Source: JBMNNU01 sp050942695 (GTDB lineage: Bacteria > Chloroflexota > UBA6077). Taken from it: DNA of 6,264 nt. The notes below the pieces were generated by a model. It was not told the DNA's origin and ran no database searches. It saw nothing but the letters and a program-made list of their open reading frames with translations. The stretch is taken from NCBI GenBank assembly GCA_050942695.1, contig JBMNNU010000192.1, positions 1 through 6,264 on the forward strand, written 5' to 3'. This document shows, one piece after another, positions 1 through 5,396 of the stretch (position 1 is the first letter of the stretch; every line of letters begins with the position of its first letter). Made by a program: the position numbers and the translations under genes.

Positions 1-43
1 CTATGCAGAGGTCAATAATCCATCTAGCAAGCTTGTGCCACAA

Positions 44-112
44 TGTAGCCGCGGGCTATAGCCTGCACGCGCCTCGTAATGAACCGAGATGTGGCCTCGC
101 TTGAGGCTACGC
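44..112. repeat. REP-like intergenic palindromic repeat
   Basis: This stretch lies just beyond the 3' end of the 372-aa gene and has two adjacent hairpins. The first is GCGGGCTATAGCCTGC at 51-66, a near-perfect palindrome with one G-T pair, preceded by TGTAGC. The second is GTGGCCTC/GAGGCTAC at 91-98 and 103-110 with a four-base loop. GTAGCC at 45-50 is the inverse of GGCTAC at 105-110, so the two hairpins face each other as in REP/BIME-type elements. Neither is followed by a T-run on the minus strand, so it is not a canonical terminator for the operon. The core TGTAGC-NN-CGGGCT recurs at 3653-3666. That it belongs to a genome-wide family is inference. Confidence 0.45.
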
Positions 113-164
113 GCAACCTGAAGGTGCGGCCAAATTTCTAGCACCAATTCGCCGAACGGACCAG

Positions 165-1283
165 TTAGTTACTCCCCACTGCCGAGGGCCAGAACTGAAA
201 TTCGCTGGTGGGAAAGGATTGTCCGACGTAAGCCTTTTCGCCCTCCGGCCACCGTTCCCACCATCCCGATAGGCCGTTGGACTCGGCGGTGAGCCGGTAA
301 TCCACCACAACTCCTTCCGCTTTCCCCGTTAGACTGTCGACAGATACGCTGGCTGCCCCGCTCTTTTCCACCCGTTTCGGCAATTGAGAGATCTCTGCAG
401 GCTCCATGAAGAGCACACGGGTTTGGCCCGGCCTCACCAGCATCATCCTTGTCCCTCCGTCGCCCCTCAGCATCAGGGCATGTATCTCCTGGCCCTCAGC
501 GAAATAGGTAACGTGAGCTGTAACCAGATAATCCCTCTCCTCGTGGCTCACGGCCCCACCAGGCTCCAGCGACTCAGGAGCAATCTGCTGCCCATCTGGA
601 AGCTCTGCTTTGAGCAGGTGGAGCGGGCTGACGGATGGTGGTTTACGCCCCCGGATCAACAGGTCTTGCCTGAGGGCATACTGCCGTTCAACCGAGCGAG
701 CCAGATCTAATAATCCATTGGCTTTTTGTAGATCCAGGTTGTTATCCCCGATAGTAGCATCACGGATTCGCCGTAGTCCAGCCAGCAACAGGTCGCCGTA
801 TCTCTCGACTTCCAGGGCATCTTGAGGCCCCAATGTGGTGGCATGAAGCCAGTCGGCTTCGGCAATCGGTTGCGAAACCTCATCCGATAACCGTTCCAAG
901 CTCCCTTGAGTCTCCTTCAAAACCCCGGACACTTCGCCCTGTGTTTCAGAAGCTTTTAACCCCACCGATGCTGCGGTTCGGTAAGCCTCCCGCTGCAAGC
1001 TCTGGCGGAAGAGACGATCTCGCTCGAACAGCTTCCGGCGCTCATCAAAAGAAGCCGCTTCCAACGACTCCTCGGCACCCCGTTTTCGTAAGAAGAAGCC
1101 TGCAAGCACAATGGGCACGATAAACAGCATGAAGAAGAAGAGCCCTAATACGAATCCCCCCGCTTCCAGCGCGCCAGTAGCCACATTGGTGATCAGCCAA
1201 GCCACAGCCACTACTGCAAGGGCGACACCAGTGACTAACAACGCCGTACCCAGGGTTTTTCCACTGTTGAAGCGATCAGCCAT
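165..1283 (-). CDS. Uncharacterised 372-aa protein with two N-terminal membrane segments, coupled to a DUF2207 gene
   Basis: Function unknown. Two hydrophobic segments (about residues 11-33 and 43-65) are separated by a short polar turn, giving a membrane hairpin. A charged helical region follows (about 66-215, with Glu/Arg-rich stretches such as SFDERRKLFERDR, possibly coiled coil). The C-terminal part (about 225-372) looks beta-rich, with a pattern around residues 240-283 (LEPGGAV...DYLVTAHVTYFAEG...) loosely like DUF4178 proteins, and it ends in a Trp-rich stretch (SGWWERWPEGEK, 339-350). The DUF4178 resemblance is by eye and weak. ATG at 1283-1281 is preferred because GGGGAGG (1293-1299) lies nine bases upstream and the ATG overlaps the upstream TGA by one base (TGATG). 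An in-frame TTG at 1346 would add only an Arg/Trp repeat that is a frame shadow of the poly-Gly codons. Co-translation with the DUF2207 gene suggests a shared envelope role (inference). Confidence 0.85.
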   Translation of the reverse strand: MADRFNSGKTLGTALLVTGVALAVVAVAWLITNVATGALEAGGFVLGLFFFMLFIVPIVLAGFFLRKRGAEESLEAASFDERRKLFERDRLFRQSLQREAYRTAASVGLKASETQGEVSGVLKETQGSLERLSDEVSQPIAEADWLHATTLGPQDALEVERYGDLLLAGLRRIRDATIGDNNLDLQKANGLLDLARSVERQYALRQDLLIRGRKPPSVSPLHLLKAELPDGQQIAPESLEPGGAVSHEERDYLVTAHVTYFAEGQEIHALMLRGDGGTRMMLVRPGQTRVLFMEPAEISQLPKRVEKSGAASVSVDSLTGKAEGVVVDYRLTAESNGLSGWWERWPEGEKAYVGQSFPTSEFQFWPSAVGSN

Positions 1284-3205
1284 CAGTTGAAACCTCCCCT
1301 TCCTCCTCCTCCACCGCCGCCACCGCCGCCACCGCCACCGCTCCAACCGCCGCTTCTGCCGCCGGATGATAGCGTTTTAGATGCGGTGTTAAGCATTTCC
1401 ACCAAACCGTCGCTCAGGTCTTGCAATCCGAAAGCGCCTCGATCACTCAAATCCTGAAGACCAGGAAGCCCACCCTGCTCACCTTGCTTATCATCAATCG
1501 GGATGGATTCTCCGTGACTGCCCCCGCGATGGCCCCATATCGGGCCACGGTAGCGGCGGTTACTGCTATCCCAACCGTACCAATCGGGGCTTGGAGCCCC
1601 AACCTCGGCAAACTTCCGGACCCATTGCTTGTCAGCTCCGAGAGCAATGGCATAGGGCAGGTAGGGCTCGAAACGATCCATCTGAGTGTTCAACTCTTCT
1701 TTTGGTTGGCGGTCCTTCAAGTATCTGCCGAAAGCCACCCACCTGGCTGCCGCCAAGGTCCCGGCCTCCGTTCTCCTGGGCATGTGGCCGGCTGCTATTA
1801 TCTGGATTATCCCAACCAACCCCATGGCTATCCAAGGCACGAAAAACGCCTCCGCGTATTCCATCACGAATGGAGATATGAAGAAGGCAAACAACCAGCC
1901 AATCGACATCAACACGATCCCTGCTATCAAATATCTCTTTCGGACGGTTTCGGGGTTCTCTCGGAAAAAGCCTCTCTGGGCTACTTCCTCGGATAACTGT
2001 GTTTTAACCTCAGGGATTATCCTTGCTAAGCGGTCCCTCAGGGTGGCGAAGCGCACCCAGCGAACCCCTGCGAATAAGGTGTCGAAAAGCGTTTGCTCGT
2101 AATCCAGCAAACCAACAGGTTCATCTTTCAACTTTTCCAAACGGAACTCCCGTTTGGATACCTTGCTCTTTGGCGAGGTTTCCTCAACTATCCGGATAAG
2201 TCCACGACGCGCAAAATCCACCAGGGTTGCCACTACATCCTGTACATCGGCCCGCCCGTCCACCAGGGTACCGACAATGGCCGGAGGGAGATCGTCCGGT
2301 GCCTCCGACAGTACGATTGGCACCTGTCCCACCTGAGGATCCCTGCCATGCGAGAACCATCGCAAGATGATAGCCAAAGGGCCTAGAACCAGGATTAAAA
2401 ACCCTATTACCCCGAGAATTAGGTTCGCCAGCGGTTTGACGTTCTCCATATACCATACTTCTCGATCGGCACCGGCTTGCCAAGAAGGTGGTTGCCCTGC
2501 CACGATGCCGTGAGGGAATTGCACTCGCACCTCCAGCCCGATTCCCTCCGGCAAGTCCTTAGCTTCGAAAACCACCGTGCGAGGGTTCACTAGCTTGCCC
2601 TGAACCTCTAGCTCCGTTGGGTAGGCCGCCATTTTTACTTGATTAGTGGGAAGATCAGCGGGGAATTTGACAGTGATCTGAGATGATTGAACTAAGTAAG
2701 GCCGGTCGGCGTAAACAGCCATCCAATAGAGCTGATCGCCTCCGGAATAATAGCGGAGCCCCCCAACAACCCGATAGCGGACAACGAAGCTACGTTGCGC
2801 GTTTGCCGTGGGGGGGAACCACCAGTCGATCAGGAGTTCACCGCTATCCTCTTCCGCCTGATAGGTGTAAGGGGTACCTACGCTCAAATGGCCTTGGCCC
2901 TGTTTATTCTGGTATTGCTGGTCCGGTTCCGAGACCGAGACATCGACGATCTCCTCGACGCGGTCAAGAGGAATTGCCCGGAAGCCGTGGCGCGCGGTAT
3001 CCTGGCCAAATCGCACCGTTTGGATTTCGGATACGATGAAGTCGCCATTTGGTTGGATATCGATCTCCACGTCAAATCGCTCCCAATAGGGAGGCGAGGG
3101 TGCTGCTGATGCCGCTGCTGATGTCTCGGAGGGATTGAGGCCTGCCACGAATAACAACAACGGCGTAAGTGCAAGCAACCAAAAAAGGCCGATTCTCGTT
3201 TTCAT
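1283..3205 (-). CDS. DUF2207 family membrane protein with signal peptide and glycine-rich C-terminus
   Basis: A 640-aa predicted membrane protein of the DUF2207 family (biochemical role unknown). Visible parts: signal peptide about 1-30 (Lys/Arg start, hydrophobic core, Ala-rich cleavage region); extracytoplasmic beta-rich domain about 38-245, opening with WERFDVEIDIQPNGDFIVSE as is typical of the family; membrane segment about 260-284 followed by the family-typical GRDP (287-290); a cytoplasmic region with PPAIVGTLVDG and DYEQTLFDTLF blocks; a second membrane pair about 425-447 and 452-473; a WVAFGRYLKD segment (489-498); and a Gly-rich tail (614-639) ending RGGFN. Length and order fit full-length members. 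ATG at 3205 has AAGGAG (3213-3218) seven bases upstream. It is the first gene of a two-gene operon, with its stop overlapping the next start. Similar Gly-rich tails occur in other envelope proteins such as TPM-domain proteins, but their function is unclear. Confidence 0.93.
   Translation of the reverse strand: MKTRIGLFWLLALTPLLLFVAGLNPSETSAAASAAPSPPYWERFDVEIDIQPNGDFIVSEIQTVRFGQDTARHGFRAIPLDRVEEIVDVSVSEPDQQYQNKQGQGHLSVGTPYTYQAEEDSGELLIDWWFPPTANAQRSFVVRYRVVGGLRYYSGGDQLYWMAVYADRPYLVQSSQITVKFPADLPTNQVKMAAYPTELEVQGKLVNPRTVVFEAKDLPEGIGLEVRVQFPHGIVAGQPPSWQAGADREVWYMENVKPLANLILGVIGFLILVLGPLAIILRWFSHGRDPQVGQVPIVLSEAPDDLPPAIVGTLVDGRADVQDVVATLVDFARRGLIRIVEETSPKSKVSKREFRLEKLKDEPVGLLDYEQTLFDTLFAGVRWVRFATLRDRLARIIPEVKTQLSEEVAQRGFFRENPETVRKRYLIAGIVLMSIGWLFAFFISPFVMEYAEAFFVPWIAMGLVGIIQIIAAGHMPRRTEAGTLAAARWVAFGRYLKDRQPKEELNTQMDRFEPYLPYAIALGADKQWVRKFAEVGAPSPDWYGWDSSNRRYRGPIWGHRGGSHGESIPIDDKQGEQGGLPGLQDLSDRGAFGLQDLSDGLVEMLNTASKTLSSGGRSGGWSGGGGGGGGGGGGGRGGFN
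1293..1299 (-). promoter_or_regulatory. Ribosome binding site of the 372-aa gene, inside the DUF2207 glycine codons
   Basis: On the minus strand the sequence reads GGGGAGG, then nine bases, then ATG. These bases also encode Arg-Gly-Gly near the end of the DUF2207 protein, and further purine-rich AGGAGG units lie just upstream. It fixes the start at 1283 and makes translational coupling likely. Confidence 0.7.
1409..1462 (-). repeat. Internal duplication of GLQDLSD in the DUF2207 protein
   Basis: Residues 582-588 and 593-599 of the DUF2207 protein are both GLQDLSD, offset by 11 residues (33 bp). The DNA copies differ at several bases, so this is either an old tandem duplication or convergent. 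It lies in the soluble linker between the last membrane segment and the Gly-rich tail. Confidence 0.5.
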
Positions 3206-3281
3206 TGTTATTCTCCTTATGGCCGCTAGCTTCGTGGCCTGACTAGCGATAACCAGACAAGCCCTCCAAGTGGCCTCGCGT

Positions 3282-3310
3282 ATAATACACCACTAAAGCC
3301 GGGTAGGTAA
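3282..3310 (-). promoter_or_regulatory. Candidate promoter of the DUF2207 operon
   Basis: On the minus strand TTACCT (3305-3310, three of six consensus bases) is followed after 17 bases by TATTAT (3282-3287, five of six). Transcription would start near 3275, leaving a leader of about 70 bases that carries a CGCTAG/CTAGCG hairpin (3224-3229 and 3243-3248) just above the ribosome site. The weak -35 keeps confidence moderate. The same A/T block also gives TATAAT on the plus strand (3281-3286), but no -35 accompanies it. Confidence 0.4.
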
Positions 3311-3424
3311 CCACTATAAACGGCAATCCTTGTCTGGAGGCTGAAAAAATGCGCGCCATTGACAGCGATGGCTCACAACCCTAAATCTTTGCTTGAATCT
3401 AAGATTTTTTTCCATGCGTAACCC

Positions 3425-3453
3425 TTGTGTGCCCACTGTTATGGTGGTATAAT
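3425..3453 (+). promoter_or_regulatory. Promoter of tRNA-Leu
   Basis: TTGTGT (3425-3430), 17 bases, then perfect TATAAT (3448-3453) with an extended -10 TGG just before it. The start would fall near 3460, about 23 bases ahead of the tRNA. An A/T tract (AAGATTTTTTT, 3401-3411) sits where an UP element for RNA polymerase alpha subunit would lie, as expected of a strong stable-RNA promoter. Confidence 0.75.
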
Positions 3454-3482
3454 AATTGATGCTTCAGTCAATTGAGACATGA

Positions 3483-3570
<88 letters not shown>

Positions 3571-3604
3571 AAGGGGTCGATCGAAAGATTGGCCCTTTTT
3601 TATT
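3571..3604 (+). terminator. Factor-independent terminator of tRNA-Leu
   Basis: An 11-bp stem with one bulged G (AAGGG-TCGATC paired with GATTGG-CCCTT), a GAAA tetraloop (3583-3586), and a T-run continuing to 3601. It starts at the base after the encoded CCA, so the primary transcript needs little 3' trimming beyond the hairpin. Confidence 0.9.
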
Positions 3605-3625
3605 GCCTATTGCGATGGACACTTC

Positions 3626-3737
3626 GGCATGGTTCACACGAACAGCCAGGTCTGTAGCGTCGGGCTCGCCCCCGACGAGGTACCACGTCGGGCACAAGGA
3701 CTGATACTACATTGCGACTCGTGCCGTGAACCATGCC
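3626..3737. repeat. MITE-like imperfect palindrome with 12-bp terminal inverted repeats
   Basis: GGCATGGTTCAC (3626-3637) and GTGAACCATGCC (3726-3737) are perfect inverted repeats bounding 112 bases. The match extends inward as ACGA/TCGT across a GCC bulge and again as TGTAG (3653-3657) / CTACA (3707-3711). Inside is a 7-bp hairpin CGTCGGG/CCCGACG (3658-3664, 3671-3677), and CGTCGGGC occurs twice as a direct repeat (3658-3665, 3686-3693). No coding potential or clear target-site duplication is seen. It fits a non-autonomous mobile element or intergenic palindrome unit inserted between the tRNA-Leu terminator and the doxX leader. Confidence 0.55.
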
Positions 3738-3904
3738 AACACCCCGGGATGATGGCACCCTTAATGCTGTTGTTGGAGTTGCATAGACCTAAGCCCATAG
3801 ATGACAGGAGTAAGACCGCTGCTTCGCATCTATCGAGCAGGATTGCCGCGCCGCGTGCAAGGCAGTCGGAGACGCGCTTCAGCCTTATGCAAAGGAGGGG
3901 AGAT
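3738..3904 (+). other. Leader region of the DoxX gene
   Basis: No gene is supported here. It contains an ATAGATG/CATCTAT inverted repeat (3797-3803, 3827-3833) and ends in the ribosome site AAGGAGG (3892-3898). TTGGAG (3773-3778) with CATAGA 17 bases on is the best promoter candidate and is too weak to call. Confidence 0.4.
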
Positions 3905-4444
3905 ATGCCGTCCAACCTAGGAAAGTTGATTTTAAGAATGGTCACCGGGTTGTTGCTGGCTGGGCATGGCTCGCAGAAGCTGTTCGGGTGGTTTGGGGGC
4001 CAGGGCATGGAGGGAACGGTGGGAATGGTTGAATCGTTCGGGCTCCGCCCAGCTAGACGATGGGCGTTTCTCGCCGGGCTATCCGAGTTTGGTGGTGGAA
4101 TTCTCACATCCCTCGGATTTCTCCACCCTATCGGCCCGATAGTCCTGATGGCGCCCATGTCGATGGCGATTGCGAAGGTCCACTGGAACAAACCGATCTG
4201 GGTAGCTGAAGGTGGGGGAGAGCTGCCGTTAACGAATATCGCGGTAGCCACGATGCTGATGCTGAGCGGCCCTGGCCGATTCTCGTTGGATCGGCTGCTG
4301 GGCATCCGCTTGGGCTGGCCGATCACGGCACTGGTGGCGGTAACGACGGCGGCGGGCATCATATTGGGGATAGCCACCCGCCCGACGACTACCGAACAAA
4401 TGGAGGAGGAAACCGCCACCGCCGAGCTTCAGGTTGGAGCATAG
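3905..4444 (+). CDS. DoxX family membrane protein
   Basis: A 179-aa DoxX-family integral membrane protein. Family members are four-helix membrane proteins, some linked to thiosulfate:quinone oxidoreductase or to redox and thiol-stress partners; the substrate here cannot be told. Visible are family-typical blocks: GHGSQKLFGWFGGQG (20-34), AGLSEFGGGILTSLGF (57-72), a membrane helix about 73-91, KVHWNKPIW (91-99), and GPGRFSLDRLL (122-132) followed by the last helix (about 138-157). A short acidic C-terminal tail ends the protein. ATG at 3905 is chosen because AAGGAGG (3892-3898) lies six bases upstream and the length matches the family. The frame stays open upstream to 3629, but that part overlaps the palindromic repeat and resembles no protein. 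It is followed closely by the tRNA-Arg promoter, so it is probably monocistronic. Confidence 0.93.
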   Translation: MPSNLGKLILRMVTGLLLAGHGSQKLFGWFGGQGMEGTVGMVESFGLRPARRWAFLAGLSEFGGGILTSLGFLHPIGPIVLMAPMSMAIAKVHWNKPIWVAEGGGELPLTNIAVATMLMLSGPGRFSLDRLLGIRLGWPITALVAVTTAAGIILGIATRPTTTEQMEEETATAELQVGA

Positions 4445-4466
4445 GGCCTCTTCGATCGGGTTCACC

Positions 4467-4495
4467 TTGACCCTATAGGCGCTAATTGGTAAAAT
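4467..4495 (+). promoter_or_regulatory. Promoter of tRNA-Arg
   Basis: TTGACC (4467-4472, five of six), 17 bases, TAAAAT (4490-4495, five of six), with TG of an extended -10 at 4487-4488. The predicted start is near 4501-4503, about 50 bases ahead of the tRNA and at the foot of a strong hairpin. Confidence 0.8.
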
Positions 4496-4502
4496 CGATA
4501 GT

Positions 4503-4542
4503 GGCAATCCTGCGGAGGAGTGGTGGCCTCCGCTTGATTGCC
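4503..4542 (+). other. Leader hairpin of the tRNA-Arg transcript
   Basis: GGCAATC (4503-4509) pairs with GATTGCC (4536-4542), and GCGGAGG (4512-4518) pairs with CCTCCGC (4527-4533), separated by a CT/TT internal loop and closed by an 8-base loop AGTGGTGG. All 14 flanking pairs are Watson-Crick. No T-run follows, so it is not a terminator. It begins at about the predicted first transcribed base and ends eight bases before the tRNA, so the precursor 5' leader would be almost entirely this hairpin. Confidence 0.8.
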
Positions 4543-4550
4543 GGAATCGA

Positions 4551-4623
4551 GCCCCTGTAGCTCAGAGGATAGAGCAGCGGTTTCCTAAACCGCGTGTCGG
4601 CTGTTCGAGTCAGCCCAGGGGTA
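4551..4623 (+). tRNA. tRNA-Arg, anticodon CCT
   Basis: Cloverleaf: acceptor GCCCCTG (4551-4557) against CAGGGGT (4616-4622), D arm GCTC/GAGC with GG kept, anticodon stem GCGGT/ACCGC around TTCCTAA with CCT at 4584-4586, 5-base variable loop, and T arm GGCTG-TTCGAGT-CAGCC (4599-4615). It reads AGG codons. Two oddities: the first acceptor pair is G1-U72 instead of the usual G1-C72, and the sequence after discriminator A (4623) is CCCA, not CCA, so a correct CCA is not encoded directly and must be added or repaired. Otherwise all conserved positions are in place. Confidence 0.93.
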
Positions 4624-4634
4624 CCCAATATGCC

Positions 4635-4664
4635 GGGGTCTGGCTACGGTCCAGGCCCTTTTTT
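4635..4664 (+). terminator. Factor-independent terminator of tRNA-Arg
   Basis: An 8-bp stem GGGTCTGG/CCAGGCCC (one T-G pair; 4636-4643 and 4651-4658) with a 7-base loop, followed by six T (4659-4664). Confidence 0.88.
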
Positions 4665-4708
4665 GTATGCCAATCAATTGTAACCGTTAGCCCCGAACTA
4701 TCTAATGG

Positions 4709-4750
4709 CAGCCTCTTGCGGTGTTTCACTAGAGATGAGGTAAGAGGCTG
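4709..4750. repeat. Inverted repeat between convergent tRNA-Arg and DedA genes
   Basis: CAGCCTCTT (4709-4717) and AAGAGGCTG (4742-4750) form a perfect 9-bp stem around a 24-base loop, eight bases past the DedA stop codon. On the minus strand no T-run follows; on the plus strand GGTTTTC follows. It may end DedA transcription or act as a 3' stability hairpin, but it is not a canonical terminator. Confidence 0.45.
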
Positions 4751-4758
4751 GGTTTTCA

Positions 4759-5385
4759 TCATTTCCATCGACGCCGGATCGTCAGCACTAAGAATCCTAG
4801 CAATATGGCAACTGCTAAGCCGTAAGAAACCCAGCGGTTAAGGGAATCCACCAGCATTACCAGGCTGGGGCCAAAGGTGTAGCCCAACATGATCCAGAAA
4901 ACGGTCCAGGTTATGGCAGCCAGGGTAACGAAGAGGAAAAACAGTGGAAATGGGATTTGGAAAGCCCCCGCCACAGCCGAAGTCGCGACTCGGAAACCTG
5001 GAAGCCAGCGCCCGACAAACACTGAGATCGGCCCATGCCGCTGCACCCAGCGCTGAGCCTTTTCTAATTTCTGCTCATCCAGCCAAATATACCTGCCATA
5101 CCGGACCAGCAGGGCTCGACCGAACGAGCGAGACAACAGGTACAGAGTTGTGGCGCCTATCTGCACGCCCAGGACCGATGCGAAACCCGCCTCCCACATA
5201 CCCTCTTCCCCAAGAGAGCCGCGGTATCCAACGAAAGCGAGTATAAGGTCGCCGGGCAGGGGCAGAGGAACACCAACCTCCTCAACCAGCAATAGGATAA
5301 GGAGTGCTTTCCCATGGTTGTTGTTCAGAAGTGTATATACATCCTGAAACCAGGAGATCAGATCGAAAGGGATGTCAGTCATCAC
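4759..5385 (-). CDS. DedA family (VTT/SNARE-associated domain) membrane protein
   Basis: A 208-aa DedA-family integral membrane protein. The family includes lipid scramblases/flippases (undecaprenyl-phosphate and phosphatidylethanolamine recycling) and proton-dependent membrane homeostasis proteins; which activity applies cannot be told. Visible: re-entrant segment VEEVGVPLPLPGDLI (34-48) with acidic residues E35/E36 and D46, matching the functional acidic positions of the family; helix about 65-85; GRWLPGFRVATSAVAGAF (125-142) with R126 and R132 spaced six apart, as in the essential arginine pair of E. coli relatives; then two C-terminal helices (about 146-172 and 185-203) and a basic RRRWK tail. 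The first codon could be GTG at 5385 or the adjacent ATG at 5382. No good ribosome site precedes either. It converges on tRNA-Arg and lies 160 bases downstream of the helicase gene on the same strand. Confidence 0.93.
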   Translation of the reverse strand: MMTDIPFDLISWFQDVYTLLNNNHGKALLILLLVEEVGVPLPLPGDLILAFVGYRGSLGEEGMWEAGFASVLGVQIGATTLYLLSRSFGRALLVRYGRYIWLDEQKLEKAQRWVQRHGPISVFVGRWLPGFRVATSAVAGAFQIPFPLFFLFVTLAAITWTVFWIMLGYTFGPSLVMLVDSLNRWVSYGLAVAILLGFLVLTIRRRWK

Positions 5386-5390
5386 CTATC

Positions 5391-5396
5391 ATTGTA
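5391..5396 (-). promoter_or_regulatory. Candidate -10 element of the DedA gene
   Basis: TACAAT on the minus strand (five of six consensus) ends five bases before the GTG and eight before the ATG, so transcription would start at or next to the start codon. No -35 hexamer of note lies 16-18 bases upstream; the nearest TTGATC is 25 bases away. Confidence 0.35.

Noticed and set aside
79..141. Small plus-strand ORF of 20 codons at the left edge
   Set aside because: It has no ribosome site or promoter, and it lies across the palindromic repeat.
1284..1346. Extension of the 372-aa protein to a TTG start at 1346, adding a Trp/Arg repeat
   Set aside because: The added residues are the poly-Gly codons of the upstream gene read in another frame, and the ATG at 1283 has a far better placed ribosome site.
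3383..3411. A/T hairpin with T tail as a true terminator upstream of tRNA-Leu
   Set aside because: The stem has only two G-C pairs and there is no evident plus-strand gene to terminate. An UP element for the tRNA promoter explains the T tract better.
3571..3737. Integration (att) site of a genomic island at tRNA-Leu
   Set aside because: No direct repeat of the tRNA 3' end was found further on and no integrase or phage gene is in the window.
3629..3904. In-frame 92-residue extension upstream of the DoxX start
   Set aside because: It begins inside the palindromic repeat, has no ribosome site at its ATG, resembles no protein, and would put a hydrophilic extension ahead of the first DoxX helix.
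3634..4419. Long open frame on the minus strand opposite the DoxX gene
   Set aside because: It is the complement of a clear DoxX gene, with no ribosome site and a composition that mirrors the plus-strand codons.
4441..4476. ATAGGG/CCCTAT inverted repeat as the DoxX terminator
   Set aside because: The 6-bp stem has a long loop and no T-run, and its right arm falls in the tRNA-Arg promoter spacer.
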